64,000 nucleotides of DNA, from the NCBI RefSeq assembly GCF_003481705.1, contig NZ_QULN01000003.1, positions 372,001 to 436,000 on the forward strand, in the 5' to 3' direction. The number at the start of each line of letters is the position of its first letter. Position 1 is the stretch's first letter. A model generated the notes under the pieces. The model ran no database searches. It was not told the origin of the DNA and saw only the letters and a list, made by a program, of their open reading frames with translations. This DNA comes from Butyricicoccus sp. OM04-18BH. GTDB taxonomy: Bacteria; Bacillota; Clostridia; Oscillospirales; Butyricicoccaceae. This document shows, one piece after another, positions 55,434 to 63,936 of this stretch. Made by a program: the position numbers and the translations under genes.

Positions 55434-56513
55434 ATGAAAAACAACACAACAAAAACCGTTTTCGCAACTCGTATTGCAAAATCGATTGCAGCCGGCCAGG
55501 CAGACTGCGTAATCCCGCTCGGTACGGCAGAACTGAGGACAAGGTACAACCGCAAGTTCCTTAAATATATTAAGGTGGACGAGCTGTTTGATCTGTGCGG
55601 CGGCAGCGTGACCACGGCTTATGATATTACGGTTGACGGCTTTGCGTTCTGGGCAGGTGTGCAGGCAACGGAGCTCAACGGCTATCTGTACCGCCACCGC
55701 CTGCTGGCATTGTGCCGTCCGGACGGCTGCCGCGTATATGCGATTCCGGTTCCGCTGCTGGAGCGCAAATTCACGCTGCCGAATATTGCACTGGCAGACG
55801 GTGAGATGGAAACGTACCGCCTGATTGCAGACCACATTACGCCCACGTCCGCGGAGTATACGGTTCGGCTTTTGCACCCGGCTAAGGACGCGGTAAAGAG
55901 CAACCGGGCAGAGTGGCGGAACGAGGCGCTGGATCAGGAGAAGCTGGGCGCATTGTTGAAACAGCATGCCGGGTGGCTGTTCCCCGTCATTACAGCGGCT
56001 CTCGATGTGCAGTTCCGGAGTTTTCGGCCCGGTGACGATGTTCCTATTTTTATATACAATTTTACGATGAAAAAGGCCGCAATGCAAGTCGAACAAGAAT
56101 TTTCCGCAGCATTAGGTGCACTAAACCTAACGGTTGAAGAACCTGCCTGCAGTTCGATTCCCGCTGAGATCATCGTGCAGGACGGTGCGGATCTTAATGA
56201 CTGGGCAGGCTGCCGGGATCGAATTGTGATCCTACGGACAGCGACCGGTACCGTACTTAGGCCGCTACTGGATAAGCTGGATGACTACCATCGCCAGAAC
56301 TGCTTTGGCGGCGTGCTGCCGCAGCGTCTGAGTACCGTGCCGATTGTTCGCAGCAGAACAATTTTCGACCGTGCCGATACGGTCGATATCGAACTGCCGC
56401 CTGCAATCGAGTGCCTGACCGAGGAAGATCTTGATCTGCTTCGCATTGCAGTGGCTCGCACGCTGAAAAAAGCAATGCCTGCGAAGTACGTCGGCGCTGG
56501 AGCAGCACGATGA
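55434..56513 (+). CDS. Uncharacterised protein, first gene of a helicase operon
   Basis: The 359-residue protein starts after AAAGGA. It is predicted globular and soluble, with phrases VDELFDLCGGSVTTAYDITV, GYLYRHRLLALCRPDGCRVY and RTIFDRADTVDIELPPAIEC. No domain is recognised. Its stop overlaps the next start (ATGA, 56510-56513), and a RecQ-like helicase follows, so it probably works with that helicase. Confidence 0.65.
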   Translation: MKNNTTKTVFATRIAKSIAAGQADCVIPLGTAELRTRYNRKFLKYIKVDELFDLCGGSVTTAYDITVDGFAFWAGVQATELNGYLYRHRLLALCRPDGCRVYAIPVPLLERKFTLPNIALADGEMETYRLIADHITPTSAEYTVRLLHPAKDAVKSNRAEWRNEALDQEKLGALLKQHAGWLFPVITAALDVQFRSFRPGDDVPIFIYNFTMKKAAMQVEQEFSAALGALNLTVEEPACSSIPAEIIVQDGADLNDWAGCRDRIVILRTATGTVLRPLLDKLDDYHRQNCFGGVLPQRLSTVPIVRSRTIFDRADTVDIELPPAIECLTEEDLDLLRIAVARTLKKAMPAKYVGAGAAR

Positions 56514-57031
56514 ACAGCCGCGCGGGCTATCGCCTGAATGCTTTTGCTGTGTGGCGGAAAGCTGTGATCCAGATTTTTCTGGAGATAAACTTTCCTTCCG
56601 GCGGCACAGCACAAAGCGCTGCTTGCGACGGCTGGGAGCAGTCGCAGGAATCTCAGCTGCGTGCGGAGGAGGAGCGCGAGAAGACGCTGCGGAAGGCGCT
56701 CGAGCTGCTCGGTGATCAGAGTCGCTTTAAGGACGAAATCATCAAGAAGCCGGCGACCGCTGAGGAAGCGACGCACCTGCTTGATGACGAGCAGACGGCG
56801 GTGGCTTTCCGATACACGCCGTCAAGGGGTCTGGAAACGGGAAAGCGTTTTCTAATCTTTTCCAACGCTTCTCTGCTTCGCTTGCTAACCCGAGTCGGCT
56901 TGGACGATACGCTGTATGACGCGTGTAAAAAGCGCGCCGCTGCTGCCGGCTTGCTGGCTCGGCAATCCAAGCCGGTCAAGTTCGGACAGGCGCAGTTTAA
57001 CGGATTCTGGGTTCTGGACGAAAAGTTGTAA
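56510..57031 (+). CDS. Uncharacterised protein, second gene of the helicase operon
   Basis: The 173-residue protein has a charged helical segment (about residues 45-75, rich in Glu and Arg, probable coiled coil) and a basic C-terminal half (LYDACKKRAAAAGLLARQSK). It is coupled to the gene before it and lies 46 bases before the helicase. No family recognised. Confidence 0.6.
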   Translation: MNSRAGYRLNAFAVWRKAVIQIFLEINFPSGGTAQSAACDGWEQSQESQLRAEEEREKTLRKALELLGDQSRFKDEIIKKPATAEEATHLLDDEQTAVAFRYTPSRGLETGKRFLIFSNASLLRLLTRVGLDDTLYDACKKRAAAAGLLARQSKPVKFGQAQFNGFWVLDEKL

Positions 57032-57077
57032 GGTTTGTAGGTTTCTTGGTTTTTTGAGATTTAAAGGAGGAAAAAGT

Positions 57078-58334
57078 ATGAATCATATTGAGAATAAGAT
57101 TGCCGGCGAGGCGCTGGCGAAATTGGGGATTGCAAACCTGCGTCCCCAGCAGAAGGCGCCGATGGAAGCAATCTTCAGCAACCGCGACGTTATTGTCCTT
57201 ATGCCCACTTCGGGCGGCAAATCTTTGCTGTACCAGCTGCCGGCGGTGATGGATGATGAGGGTAAGCTGACGCTTGTCCTCTCGCCGCTGAAGGCGCTGC
57301 AGCTCGATCAGGTCAAGGCACTTTGCAGCAAGGGGATTCGCGCGGCTGTGCTGAACAGCGATCTGTCGCCGTCCGAGCACCATGCGGTCTTGGCTGACAT
57401 GACGGCGCATGGTGGTCTGCTTTACCTCGCGCCGGAGCAGCTGCAAAATCCAGCGGTTGTCAAAGCACTGCACTCTGCGGATCTCCGCCGGATTGCCGTA
57501 GACGAGGCCCATATTCTTCCGCAGAGCAAGGACGACTTTCGCAAGGCCTATGGCGCAATCGGAGGCTTTATCCGGGCGCTCCCACAGCGTCCGCAGGTGC
57601 TTGCGTTGACCGCGACCGCCACCCGCAAGGATGTTGCCCGAATTCGCAAGTCACTCGGCATTCCGGACGCAGACCTGTTCCGCACGCCCATGCGCCGCGA
57701 CAATCTGCACATTGCTATCAAGTGCCTTGCAAGCGGTAAATCCGGCAAGCGGAAACGGAAGCTATCCGCCGAGACTGCGCTGTTCCATGCAGTCGAGCGG
57801 GCGCTGAAAAAATGGAACAATAAGGGTGCAGTCATCATATATTGCCCGACCGTAAAGCGGGCAAAACACCTGTATAAATGGCTGAAGGCGCGCGACTATC
57901 CGGTCGGCAAGTACCACGGCAAAATGAAACGTGCCAAGCGCTCGGCGGAGCAGGCGGCATTCATGTCCAGGAAAAAGCCTGTGATGGTGTCAACGAATGC
58001 ATTTGGGTTGGGGATTGACAAGCCGGATGTCCGCCTGATCATTCACGCCGGCCTGCCGCTTTCGATGGACGGCTACGTTCAGGAGGTCGGCCGCGCCGGC
58101 CGTGACGGCAACAAGTCCCACTGCGTGCTGCTGTATGCCAAGGCGGATTTTGAGCGCAACAGGCGCATTTTGTCCCAGTCGGGCGGCAAGAAGGCGGTAC
58201 GTCGCAAGCTCAAGAGGTTGAACGCCTTGCAGGCGCTTATCTCCTCGGACAAATGCCTGTGACGCGTGATTGAACACTATTTCAGTGAAAAAAAGCAGCA
58301 TAAATGCGGGAAATGCTGCCGCTGCAGGCGGTAA
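57078..58334 (+). pseudogene. RecQ-like helicase (second copy) with premature UGA
   Basis: The helicase core is complete: motif I MPTSGGKSLLYQLP near residue 35, DEAH box (AVDEAHILPQ), TATAT motif III, and QEVGRAGRDG motif VI. The frame reaches TGA at codon 395 (58260-58262), then continues in the same frame for 23 more codons: RVIEHYFSEKKQHKCGKCCR and CRR, ending at TAA 58332-58334. That tail is the family's Cys-cluster zinc site, so a CGA-to-TGA change probably removed it. A 394-residue protein with intact ATPase motifs is still made from ATG 57078 (AAGGAGG upstream). Confidence 0.72.
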
Positions 58335-58392
58335 TCCGATTAAGCAGCCGTGATCACGTCTATATTATATAAGAAAGGGAGGAGAAATCGCT

Positions 58393-58641
58393 ATGACGAT
58401 CACCATTCACGAACCCAGCAAAATCGTCGAGGTCGCACTGACCAATGCCGAGCAGACCGATGAGGCGGTCAAGAAGCAGCTCAACGAGTTATATGCCCAG
58501 TACAAGGGCACTAAGTATACCGTTGCTGTGTTCTTTTCCGGCAAGCGTGACCTGCACGAGGAGACCCGCAGCCTGCTGCTCTTCAATCGCCGCCGCGCCG
58601 CTGAAAAAGCCGTGCAGGCACAGAAAACGGTGGGGCAGTAG
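58393..58641 (+). CDS. 82-residue uncharacterised protein
   Basis: The ATG follows GGGAGGA at 9 bases. The protein has a compact alpha/beta pattern (ITIHEPSKIVEVALTNAEQT, YTVAVFFSGKRDL) and a basic Arg-rich tail (FNRRRAAEKAVQ). It is the kind of short gene found next to recombinases on Firmicutes elements, with no known function. Confidence 0.6.
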   Translation: MTITIHEPSKIVEVALTNAEQTDEAVKKQLNELYAQYKGTKYTVAVFFSGKRDLHEETRSLLLFNRRRAAEKAVQAQKTVGQ

Positions 58642-58650
58642 GAAAAGCAT

Positions 58651-58690
58651 ACCGGAGTGGAACAAAATTCCGCTCCGGTAACTTTTTTGC
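58651..58690 (+). terminator. Terminator
   Basis: ACCGGAGTGGAA pairs with TTCCGCTCCGGT, followed by a T-run. Confidence 0.88.
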
Positions 58691-58756
58691 CACTTGCAAT
58701 GTTGAACGGCTCGGTATACAATGTTATTCATACAGGATATTTAATAGCGAATATAA

Positions 58757-59128
58757 TTGAAGAAGCAGGGTGGTTGGGAGAAAATGCGGGCAGCAGATGA
58801 CCAAAATCGTTTCACCGATGTCTCAGACACCGAGCAGATGCAAGGCTTTGACAAAAATCAGAAAGTCGCCCGTCGGGGTGGTAACGTGGCTGGTGTCGTC
58901 GAGAAGACGCTGAAAGTCAAAACTAGACAACTGGTGATGACTTCGCAGAACATTGATAAGTTCCGTCAGCTCGTTAAGGTCATCATGACCGACGCGGCAT
59001 AGCTTCCGGAGCAGATAGAGGAGAACGTAAATGGAAAATGAGATGATGGGACGCAGTGCAACTATTTCCAAAACGAAAACAGTTCTGAGTTCGACCGCCA
59101 GATTGAGAAATATCTCAAGGGAGAATGA
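58757..59128 (+). pseudogene. Decayed gene upstream of the recombinase
   Basis: One frame runs from 58757 (MRAADDQNRF, FDKNQKVARRGGNVAG, QLVMTSQNIDKF) to TAG at 59000, continues LPEQIEENVNGK to another TGA, then NYFQNENSSEFDRQIEKYLK ending in TGA at 59126. The last piece ends three bases before the recombinase ATG, a typical coupled layout. The two internal stops suggest decay. Family not recognised. Confidence 0.35.
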
Positions 59129-59130
59129 GC

Positions 59131-61287
59131 ATGACCGATACATTTAACATTGCAGGCTACTGCCGTATTTCCGTTGACGATGAGCAGGACCAGAAGAATA
59201 TCTCCATCGAGAACCAGAAGGCCATTATCGACGACTACGTAAAGACGCACTTCTCCGGCAGTACGCTGACCTTTTTCGAGGACCGCGACCGCTCCGGCTA
59301 CACGTTCGAGCAACGCGAGAGCTATCAGGAGATGCGCCGCGGCTTGATGAATCACAGATACGACATTCTCATCATCAAGGATTTCTCCCGTTTCTCCCGC
59401 CGCAACTCGCGCGGTCTGGTCGAGCTGGAAGATCTGCGCGACGCAGGCGTGCGCATCATCTCCATCGGCGACGGCATCGACTTTCCGAACGATGACGACT
59501 GGCTGAAGATCCAGTTTCAGTTTCTCATCAACGAAATGCCGGTCACCGATACTTCGCGCAAGGTGCGAAACGTCATCAAGCGCCGTCAGGCAGACGGCGA
59601 GTGGCTGTGCGCCGCGCCCTACGGCTACATCATCAACAGCCGCAAGCAGTTTGAGGTCGTGCCGACCGAGGCAGAAACCGTCCGCCAGATTTTCCACCTG
59701 TACAACAATGAGGGCTGCGGCTACAAGAAAATTGCAAACCATCTGACCGAGCAGGGCATTCCGACGCCGCGCATGTCCGAGTGCATGCGTAAAGAAGCGG
59801 AGGGCAAGCAAGTGACGCGAAAAGCCAAGGCTGCATGGGCAATCGTCACCGTACAGGGCATTCTGGATAACGATTTTTACATCGGCACACTGCGGCAGGG
59901 CAAGTTTACACGGGCAAAGATCAACGGCAAGGACGTTCGCCGCGATGAGGGCGAACAGATCGTGATTGAAAGCCATCATCAGGCAATTATCGACTATCGC
60001 ACGTTCGCTACCACCCGCGCTCTGCGGGAAAAGCGCACCCGCTCGAACTACCGCGGCATCAAAAAGTACGACAACGCCTACTCCGGCTTTCTGATCTGCG
60101 GCGACTGCGGCGCACCGATGTTCTCGATGAGCCGTCCCGACCTCGCGCCGGCATACACCTGCGGCACCTATCACAGACGCGGACGAGCGGGCTGCACGAG
60201 CCACCACATCCGTGTGGACAAGCTGGACGAGCTGATGCGCCTGTATATCCGCCGCGTGATGAACGGCTCTGCCGCGATGATTGAGCAGCTGAACGCCGAT
60301 CTGGCGCAGGAGGACAATCAGGTCGTGGAGACCGAGCAGTCCGCCGACAATCTGGCGGAACTTTTGGACGAGCTGACCGAGGAGCTCAAGGTCACCAAGC
60401 GGCAGCGTATCCGCGAGATCATGAAGCACCCGGAGAACGAAGCCTCGATCGAAGAACTGTACGAGGAGATGGAGACCGAGCTGCAAGGCAAAATCGACGG
60501 CCTCAAGCACCAGATCGACCTGCTGTCTGACCGGCGCAACACCATCATCGAAGCGAACCGCACTGCAAAGACCGCGCTCGAGGTGTTCGATGATCTGCTG
60601 CACAAGCCGAAGATGGAACGGAACGATCTTGAGCTGATGATTGAGAAAATCGACGTTTTCGAGGACCATCTCGAGGTACACTTGCAGGCGGACATCGACG
60701 AGCTGCTGCACTGCACCGCAGAGGAGAACGTCGTAAATTTTAATTCAGGCATCGAAAGTGCCGAAAAATGCCGAATTGTCCAGTGTTCCCGCAACCAGAA
60801 GGACAAAACTTTCGATGTCAGTGTTATCAGCAGCGGCGACCCGCTGGAGATTTACACCGACCGGGACGGCGAGGTGATTTTCAAAAAATATTCCCCGATG
60901 GGCGAAATGAGCGCGATGGCGGCGGAGCTTGCGGACGCGCTCGCCCGGACAGCGGGCATGAGCTGCGCCATCAGCGACCGCGATGCCGTGATCGCGGCGG
61001 CAGGCGGCGCAAAAAAGGATGTTCTCGAAAAAAGCGTCTCAGCGGAGCTGGAACAGCTGATGGAGCAGCGTATCATCTATGCGCGCGGCGAAAGCAGTCT
61101 GCCCGATATTCCGCTCTCCGGGCGCGACGGCTACCGCCTCGTCACAGCTGTGCCCGTCATCACAGACGGCGATGTCAGCGGCTGCGTCGCATTCATCAGC
61201 GAAAAGGAGGATACGGCGTCCAGCGAGGTGCTGCTCGGGCTGTGCCAGTCCGCCGCACAGTTTCTCTCGCGCCGCATTGCCGTATGA
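59131..61287 (+). CDS. Large serine recombinase, fused across attR to the SpoVT C-terminal part
   Basis: Residues 1-568 are a large serine recombinase: resolvase domain with YCRISVDDEQDQ (catalytic Ser near 12) and IIKDFSRFSRRNSRG, recombinase domain to about 280, zinc ribbon near 325-365 (CGDCG...C...C), then a long coiled coil. It integrates and excises the element. At residue 569 the reading frame crosses the GGCGACCCG core and runs on in frame into SpoVT residues 31-180, giving a 718-residue hybrid. In the circular element the frame would instead end with 25 codons now at 22810-22884. The ATG at 59131 is preferred to 59125 because AAGGGAGA then has proper spacing. Confidence 0.93.
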   Translation: MTDTFNIAGYCRISVDDEQDQKNISIENQKAIIDDYVKTHFSGSTLTFFEDRDRSGYTFEQRESYQEMRRGLMNHRYDILIIKDFSRFSRRNSRGLVELEDLRDAGVRIISIGDGIDFPNDDDWLKIQFQFLINEMPVTDTSRKVRNVIKRRQADGEWLCAAPYGYIINSRKQFEVVPTEAETVRQIFHLYNNEGCGYKKIANHLTEQGIPTPRMSECMRKEAEGKQVTRKAKAAWAIVTVQGILDNDFYIGTLRQGKFTRAKINGKDVRRDEGEQIVIESHHQAIIDYRTFATTRALREKRTRSNYRGIKKYDNAYSGFLICGDCGAPMFSMSRPDLAPAYTCGTYHRRGRAGCTSHHIRVDKLDELMRLYIRRVMNGSAAMIEQLNADLAQEDNQVVETEQSADNLAELLDELTEELKVTKRQRIREIMKHPENEASIEELYEEMETELQGKIDGLKHQIDLLSDRRNTIIEANRTAKTALEVFDDLLHKPKMERNDLELMIEKIDVFEDHLEVHLQADIDELLHCTAEENVVNFNSGIESAEKCRIVQCSRNQKDKTFDVSVISSGDPLEIYTDRDGEVIFKKYSPMGEMSAMAAELADALARTAGMSCAISDRDAVIAAAGGAKKDVLEKSVSAELEQLMEQRIIYARGESSLPDIPLSGRDGYRLVTAVPVITDGDVSGCVAFISEKEDTASSEVLLGLCQSAAQFLSRRIAV
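60835..60843 (+). other. attR core, GGCGACCCG
   Basis: This is the right copy of the junction core. The left flank (60814-60833) is the element arm, and the right flank is spoVT from CTGGAGATT onward. Confidence 0.88.
60844..61287 (+). pseudogene. spoVT: spoVT 3' fragment
   Basis: 147 codons continue SpoVT after residue 33: LEIYTDRDGEVIFKKYSPMG completes the AbrB domain, and about residues 55-180 form the GAF-like domain (CAISDRDAVIAAAGGAKKDV, LSGRDGYRLVTAVPVI, SGCVAFISEKED). It has no start of its own and is in frame with the recombinase, so at present it can only be made as a C-terminal extension of that enzyme. Confidence 0.92.
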
Positions 61288-61292
61288 CCCTT

Positions 61293-61330
61293 CCCCTGTC
61301 CGCAGGAGCACCACGCGGACAGGGGGATTT
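61293..61330 (+). terminator. Terminator of spoVT/recombinase
   Basis: CCCCTGTCCGC pairs with GCGGACAGGGG, followed by ATTTTCTTCTTTT. Confidence 0.88.
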
Positions 61331-61345
61331 TCTTCTTTTGCGCAC

Positions 61346-61390
61346 AAAAAACCGCGGCGAGACTTTTTTCTTCGTCTCGCCGCGGTTTTT
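61346..61390. terminator. Bidirectional terminator
   Basis: ACCGCGGCGAGAC pairs perfectly with GTCTCGCCGCGGT, with AAAAA before and TTTTT after. It serves the leftward gene at 61396. Confidence 0.92.
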
Positions 61391-61395
61391 CTTTT

Positions 61396-61908
61396 CTATT
61401 TTCCTGCTGCCCGTGTGCGCCGCAGACGCCTGAGCACCGGATACAGCTCGTCCCGGTCAACATTCCGCGTATGCACGACCCCGTAGCCGCAGCTTTCCAG
61501 CACCGTATCCACGAACTCGTCGCGCGCCTGCCGCGAGGGCGTATCATGCGTGAAGTCATCCAGCTCGATGATCAGCCTGGGCTCGCTTTTGGCACTGCAC
61601 ACCACGAAATCCACATGCTTCGCGCTGACCTTGTTGAGGTAGAGCTGGTACTTTCTGTGATGCGGACGCGGCTCCGCCAGATCGAGCAGCCGCACCTTGA
61701 CGAACAGGACAAGGCCGAGCTCGTCCGTCATGGCCTTCAGCGTCCTGTACGCCGCCCGCTCGTGCGCGGAAAACAGCGGACGCGCCTGATAGGCATGGCG
61801 CAGCTCGCGTGCCGCGAGCCATGCGCTGAGCCTGCTCCAGGCAAGGCTGAGCAGGACAAGCAGCACAGCCGCCGCCGCGATACAGAGAACGATCGTCTTT
61901 TGCTCCAT
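61396..61908 (-). CDS. Membrane-anchored DUF2726 protein
   Basis: The 170-residue protein has one N-terminal membrane helix (residues 6-25), then a DUF2726 domain. VDFVVCSAKSEPRLIIELDD with a later THD fits the endonuclease-like fold of this family (D...ExD core). A nuclease activity is plausible but untested. It is the last of three leftward genes. Confidence 0.8.
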   Translation of the reverse strand: MEQKTIVLCIAAAAVLLVLLSLAWSRLSAWLAARELRHAYQARPLFSAHERAAYRTLKAMTDELGLVLFVKVRLLDLAEPRPHHRKYQLYLNKVSAKHVDFVVCSAKSEPRLIIELDDFTHDTPSRQARDEFVDTVLESCGYGVVHTRNVDRDELYPVLRRLRRTRAAGK

Positions 61909-61920
61909 CTTTTCTCCGTA

Positions 61921-62469
61921 TCAGAAGCCGAACGCTTCGTAATCCTCGCGAATGAAGCGGTGGTAGGTCGCACAGCCGTCCTCTTCGAGCTTGATGCAGT
62001 AGCGGTAGCCGTCCGGCTCGCCGTTTTTGAAGTAAACGAGGTAGTCGAACTCATCGCTGCCCTCGATTTTTTCGCAGACGACCTCATCCGAAAAGCGATG
62101 GAACACCGCGAGAATATCGTCCAGACTGACCTCCAGACCGCTCACGACCGCGAGGAACGCCTTGAGAAAGCCGCTGTCCGGCACCTTTTCGTGGACGTAC
62201 TCCGCGCCCTCCGCCGGAACATAGATGCAGAAGCGCTCATCATCGCGCACGACCTCGACCGCGCCGAGCGTCGGCTGCGCGAAAGCGGAAAAGCCGGCAA
62301 GCGCCTGCTCAACCGCATCCGCATCCTCTTTCGTTCCGAGCATATGGGCGACCGACGAGGCCGGATAATAGAACGTGATGGCGTGGCGGTCGTAGCCGAT
62401 CTTGGCCTGTGCTTCCTGAATTACACCCACAAGGCTGCTGTGCAGGCGCGAATAGTCATAGTTCTGCAT
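61921..62469 (-). CDS. DUF3877-like protein
   Basis: The 182-residue soluble acidic protein contains EAQAKIGYDRHAITFYYPAS and VAHMLGTKEDADAVEQAL, resembling DUF3877 of Firmicutes from memory. Function unknown. It is 12 bases downstream of the symporter gene and 12 bases before DUF2726, so the three form one operon. Confidence 0.65.
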   Translation of the reverse strand: MQNYDYSRLHSSLVGVIQEAQAKIGYDRHAITFYYPASSVAHMLGTKEDADAVEQALAGFSAFAQPTLGAVEVVRDDERFCIYVPAEGAEYVHEKVPDSGFLKAFLAVVSGLEVSLDDILAVFHRFSDEVVCEKIEGSDEFDYLVYFKNGEPDGYRYCIKLEEDGCATYHRFIREDYEAFGF

Positions 62470-62481
62470 GGTTGCTCCTTC

Positions 62482-63936
62482 TCAGTTCCAGTAATCCGTC
62501 TTTTCCTTCAGCGCGATATTTTTCGCCTTGAATACCGGGTCCCTGCCCTCGCGGCGCTGCTTCATATAGTCCGACAGCGCGCGCATCGCCGTGCCGCCGA
62601 GACGGAGGATGACCGGCAGGTTGATGAGCGCCATAATGCCCATCAGGACGTCTGCGATGTCCCAGACCAGACCGAATTTCATCTGCGCGCCGATAAAGAC
62701 AACGATGCAGGCGAACGCATGGAATACGTTCAGCTGTCGGTGGGAGATCGTGCGGCCCGCGATATAGTTCAGGCAGCCCTCGCAGTAGAACAGGTTGCCG
62801 AGCAGTGTCGTGAACGCAAACAGCAGCAGAGCGATGGTGATGAAATACGGCCCTGCCGCACCGAAGGTCTGCTCGAGCGAGGCCTGTACGAAGGGAGCGC
62901 CCTTGAGCGACTCGCTCGGCTCAATGCCGGTGCACAGGCACATCATGGCAGTCGCGGTGCACACCAGGATGGTGTCGATGAATACGGACAGCATCTGCAC
63001 AAGACCCTGCTTGACCGGGTGGGAGACGTCTGCTGCCGCCGCCGCGTTCGGCGCAGAGCCGACGCCCGCTTCATTGGAATACAGACCGCGCTTGATGCCC
63101 TGCATGAGGGCGGACGAGCCGAAGCCTGCCGCGCCGCCGAAGATCGCCTTGAAGTCGAACGCGCCCACGAAAATGCGGCGCAGCACCTCGGGCAGCATGC
63201 CGGCGTTGAGCACCATGACGATGAGCGCCATGATGATGTACAGCACGCCCATGACCGGCACGAGCACGCCCGTGACCTTGACGATGCGGTTGCCATTGCC
63301 GAAGATGCAGATGCCTACGAGGAGTGCGAGCAGCGCGCCGCCGATGATCGGCAGGAGATGCGCGCCCGAGGCAGTGACGAGCGTATCATAGAAGTGATAG
63401 CTCGACATGCTGTCGATGAGGTTGAAGGACGCGAGCATGTTAAAGCCGACCGCATAGGTGACGATGAGCGCGACCGCAAAAATAATGCCGAGGCTCCGGC
63501 TTCCGAGAGCCGCCTGGATATAGTAGGACGGGCCGCCGTAGCTGCCGCCCTTGACGCTGCGCTTTTTATAGATCTGCGCGAGCGTGCTCTCGACGAAAGC
63601 TGTAGCGCCGCCGACGAGCGCGATCAGCCACATCCAGAACACCGAGCCGTAGCCGCCGATGGCAATCGCGTTCGCGACGCCGACGATATTTCCCGTGCCG
63701 ACGCGGCTCGCCGTCGAGACCATCAGTGCTTCAAACGCACTGACCGCCTTGGTGTCGCCCGATTTTTCGCTGACCACGCGAACCGACTCCCCGAGCAGGC
63801 GGAGCTGAACTCCCTTGCTGCGGATGGTGAAGTAAAGGCCCGCCGCGAGCAGCAGGATGATGAGCACATAGCTGTACATCAGATCGTTGAGCGTGCCGAC
63901 CAGACCGGCAAAGCCGTTGTAAAGAGTATCTAACAT
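62482..63936 (-). CDS. Sodium:alanine symporter (AGCS family)
   Basis: The 484-residue protein has about ten to eleven membrane helices and the AGCS signature motifs TASRVGTGNIVGVANAI near residue 75, YGGPSYYIQAALG near 130 and SNEAGVGSAPNAAAAA near 285. It imports alanine or glycine with Na+. AAGGGAG precedes the ATG. It heads the operon with the DUF3877-like and DUF2726 genes. Upstream to the window end (63937-64000) nothing further is visible. Confidence 0.95.
   Translation of the reverse strand: MLDTLYNGFAGLVGTLNDLMYSYVLIILLLAAGLYFTIRSKGVQLRLLGESVRVVSEKSGDTKAVSAFEALMVSTASRVGTGNIVGVANAIAIGGYGSVFWMWLIALVGGATAFVESTLAQIYKKRSVKGGSYGGPSYYIQAALGSRSLGIIFAVALIVTYAVGFNMLASFNLIDSMSSYHFYDTLVTASGAHLLPIIGGALLALLVGICIFGNGNRIVKVTGVLVPVMGVLYIIMALIVMVLNAGMLPEVLRRIFVGAFDFKAIFGGAAGFGSSALMQGIKRGLYSNEAGVGSAPNAAAAADVSHPVKQGLVQMLSVFIDTILVCTATAMMCLCTGIEPSESLKGAPFVQASLEQTFGAAGPYFITIALLLFAFTTLLGNLFYCEGCLNYIAGRTISHRQLNVFHAFACIVVFIGAQMKFGLVWDIADVLMGIMALINLPVILRLGGTAMRALSDYMKQRREGRDPVFKAKNIALKEKTDYWN

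Larger units (their letters stand above)
22801..60843. mobile_element. 38,034-bp integrative element inserted in spoVT (skin-like)
   Basis: The element is bounded by 9-bp direct repeats GGCGACCCG and flanked by the two halves of one gene. Deleting from 22801 to 60834 restores an uninterrupted 180-codon spoVT. It encodes a large serine recombinase at the right end, an Xis-like DNA-binding protein, a Rep-like protein and two RecQ-like helicases. It also carries HepT-MntA and HipA-like stability genes and about 15 kb of sugar-utilisation cargo. No type IV secretion or classical relaxase genes were found, so it looks like a non-conjugative or mobilisable element. Composition is visibly more AT-rich than the flanking core. 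Confidence 0.92.

Noticed and set aside
22801-60843. Calling the element a prophage or a conjugative transposon
   Set aside because: No capsid, tail, terminase, lysis, VirB/VirD4-type or classical relaxase genes were found among its reading frames.
59131-61287. Reading the 718-residue frame as a natural recombinase with its own GAF domain
   Set aside because: The C-terminal 147 residues continue exactly the SpoVT N-terminus left at 22711-22809, and both sides share the GGCGACCCG core, so the fusion is a product of integration.
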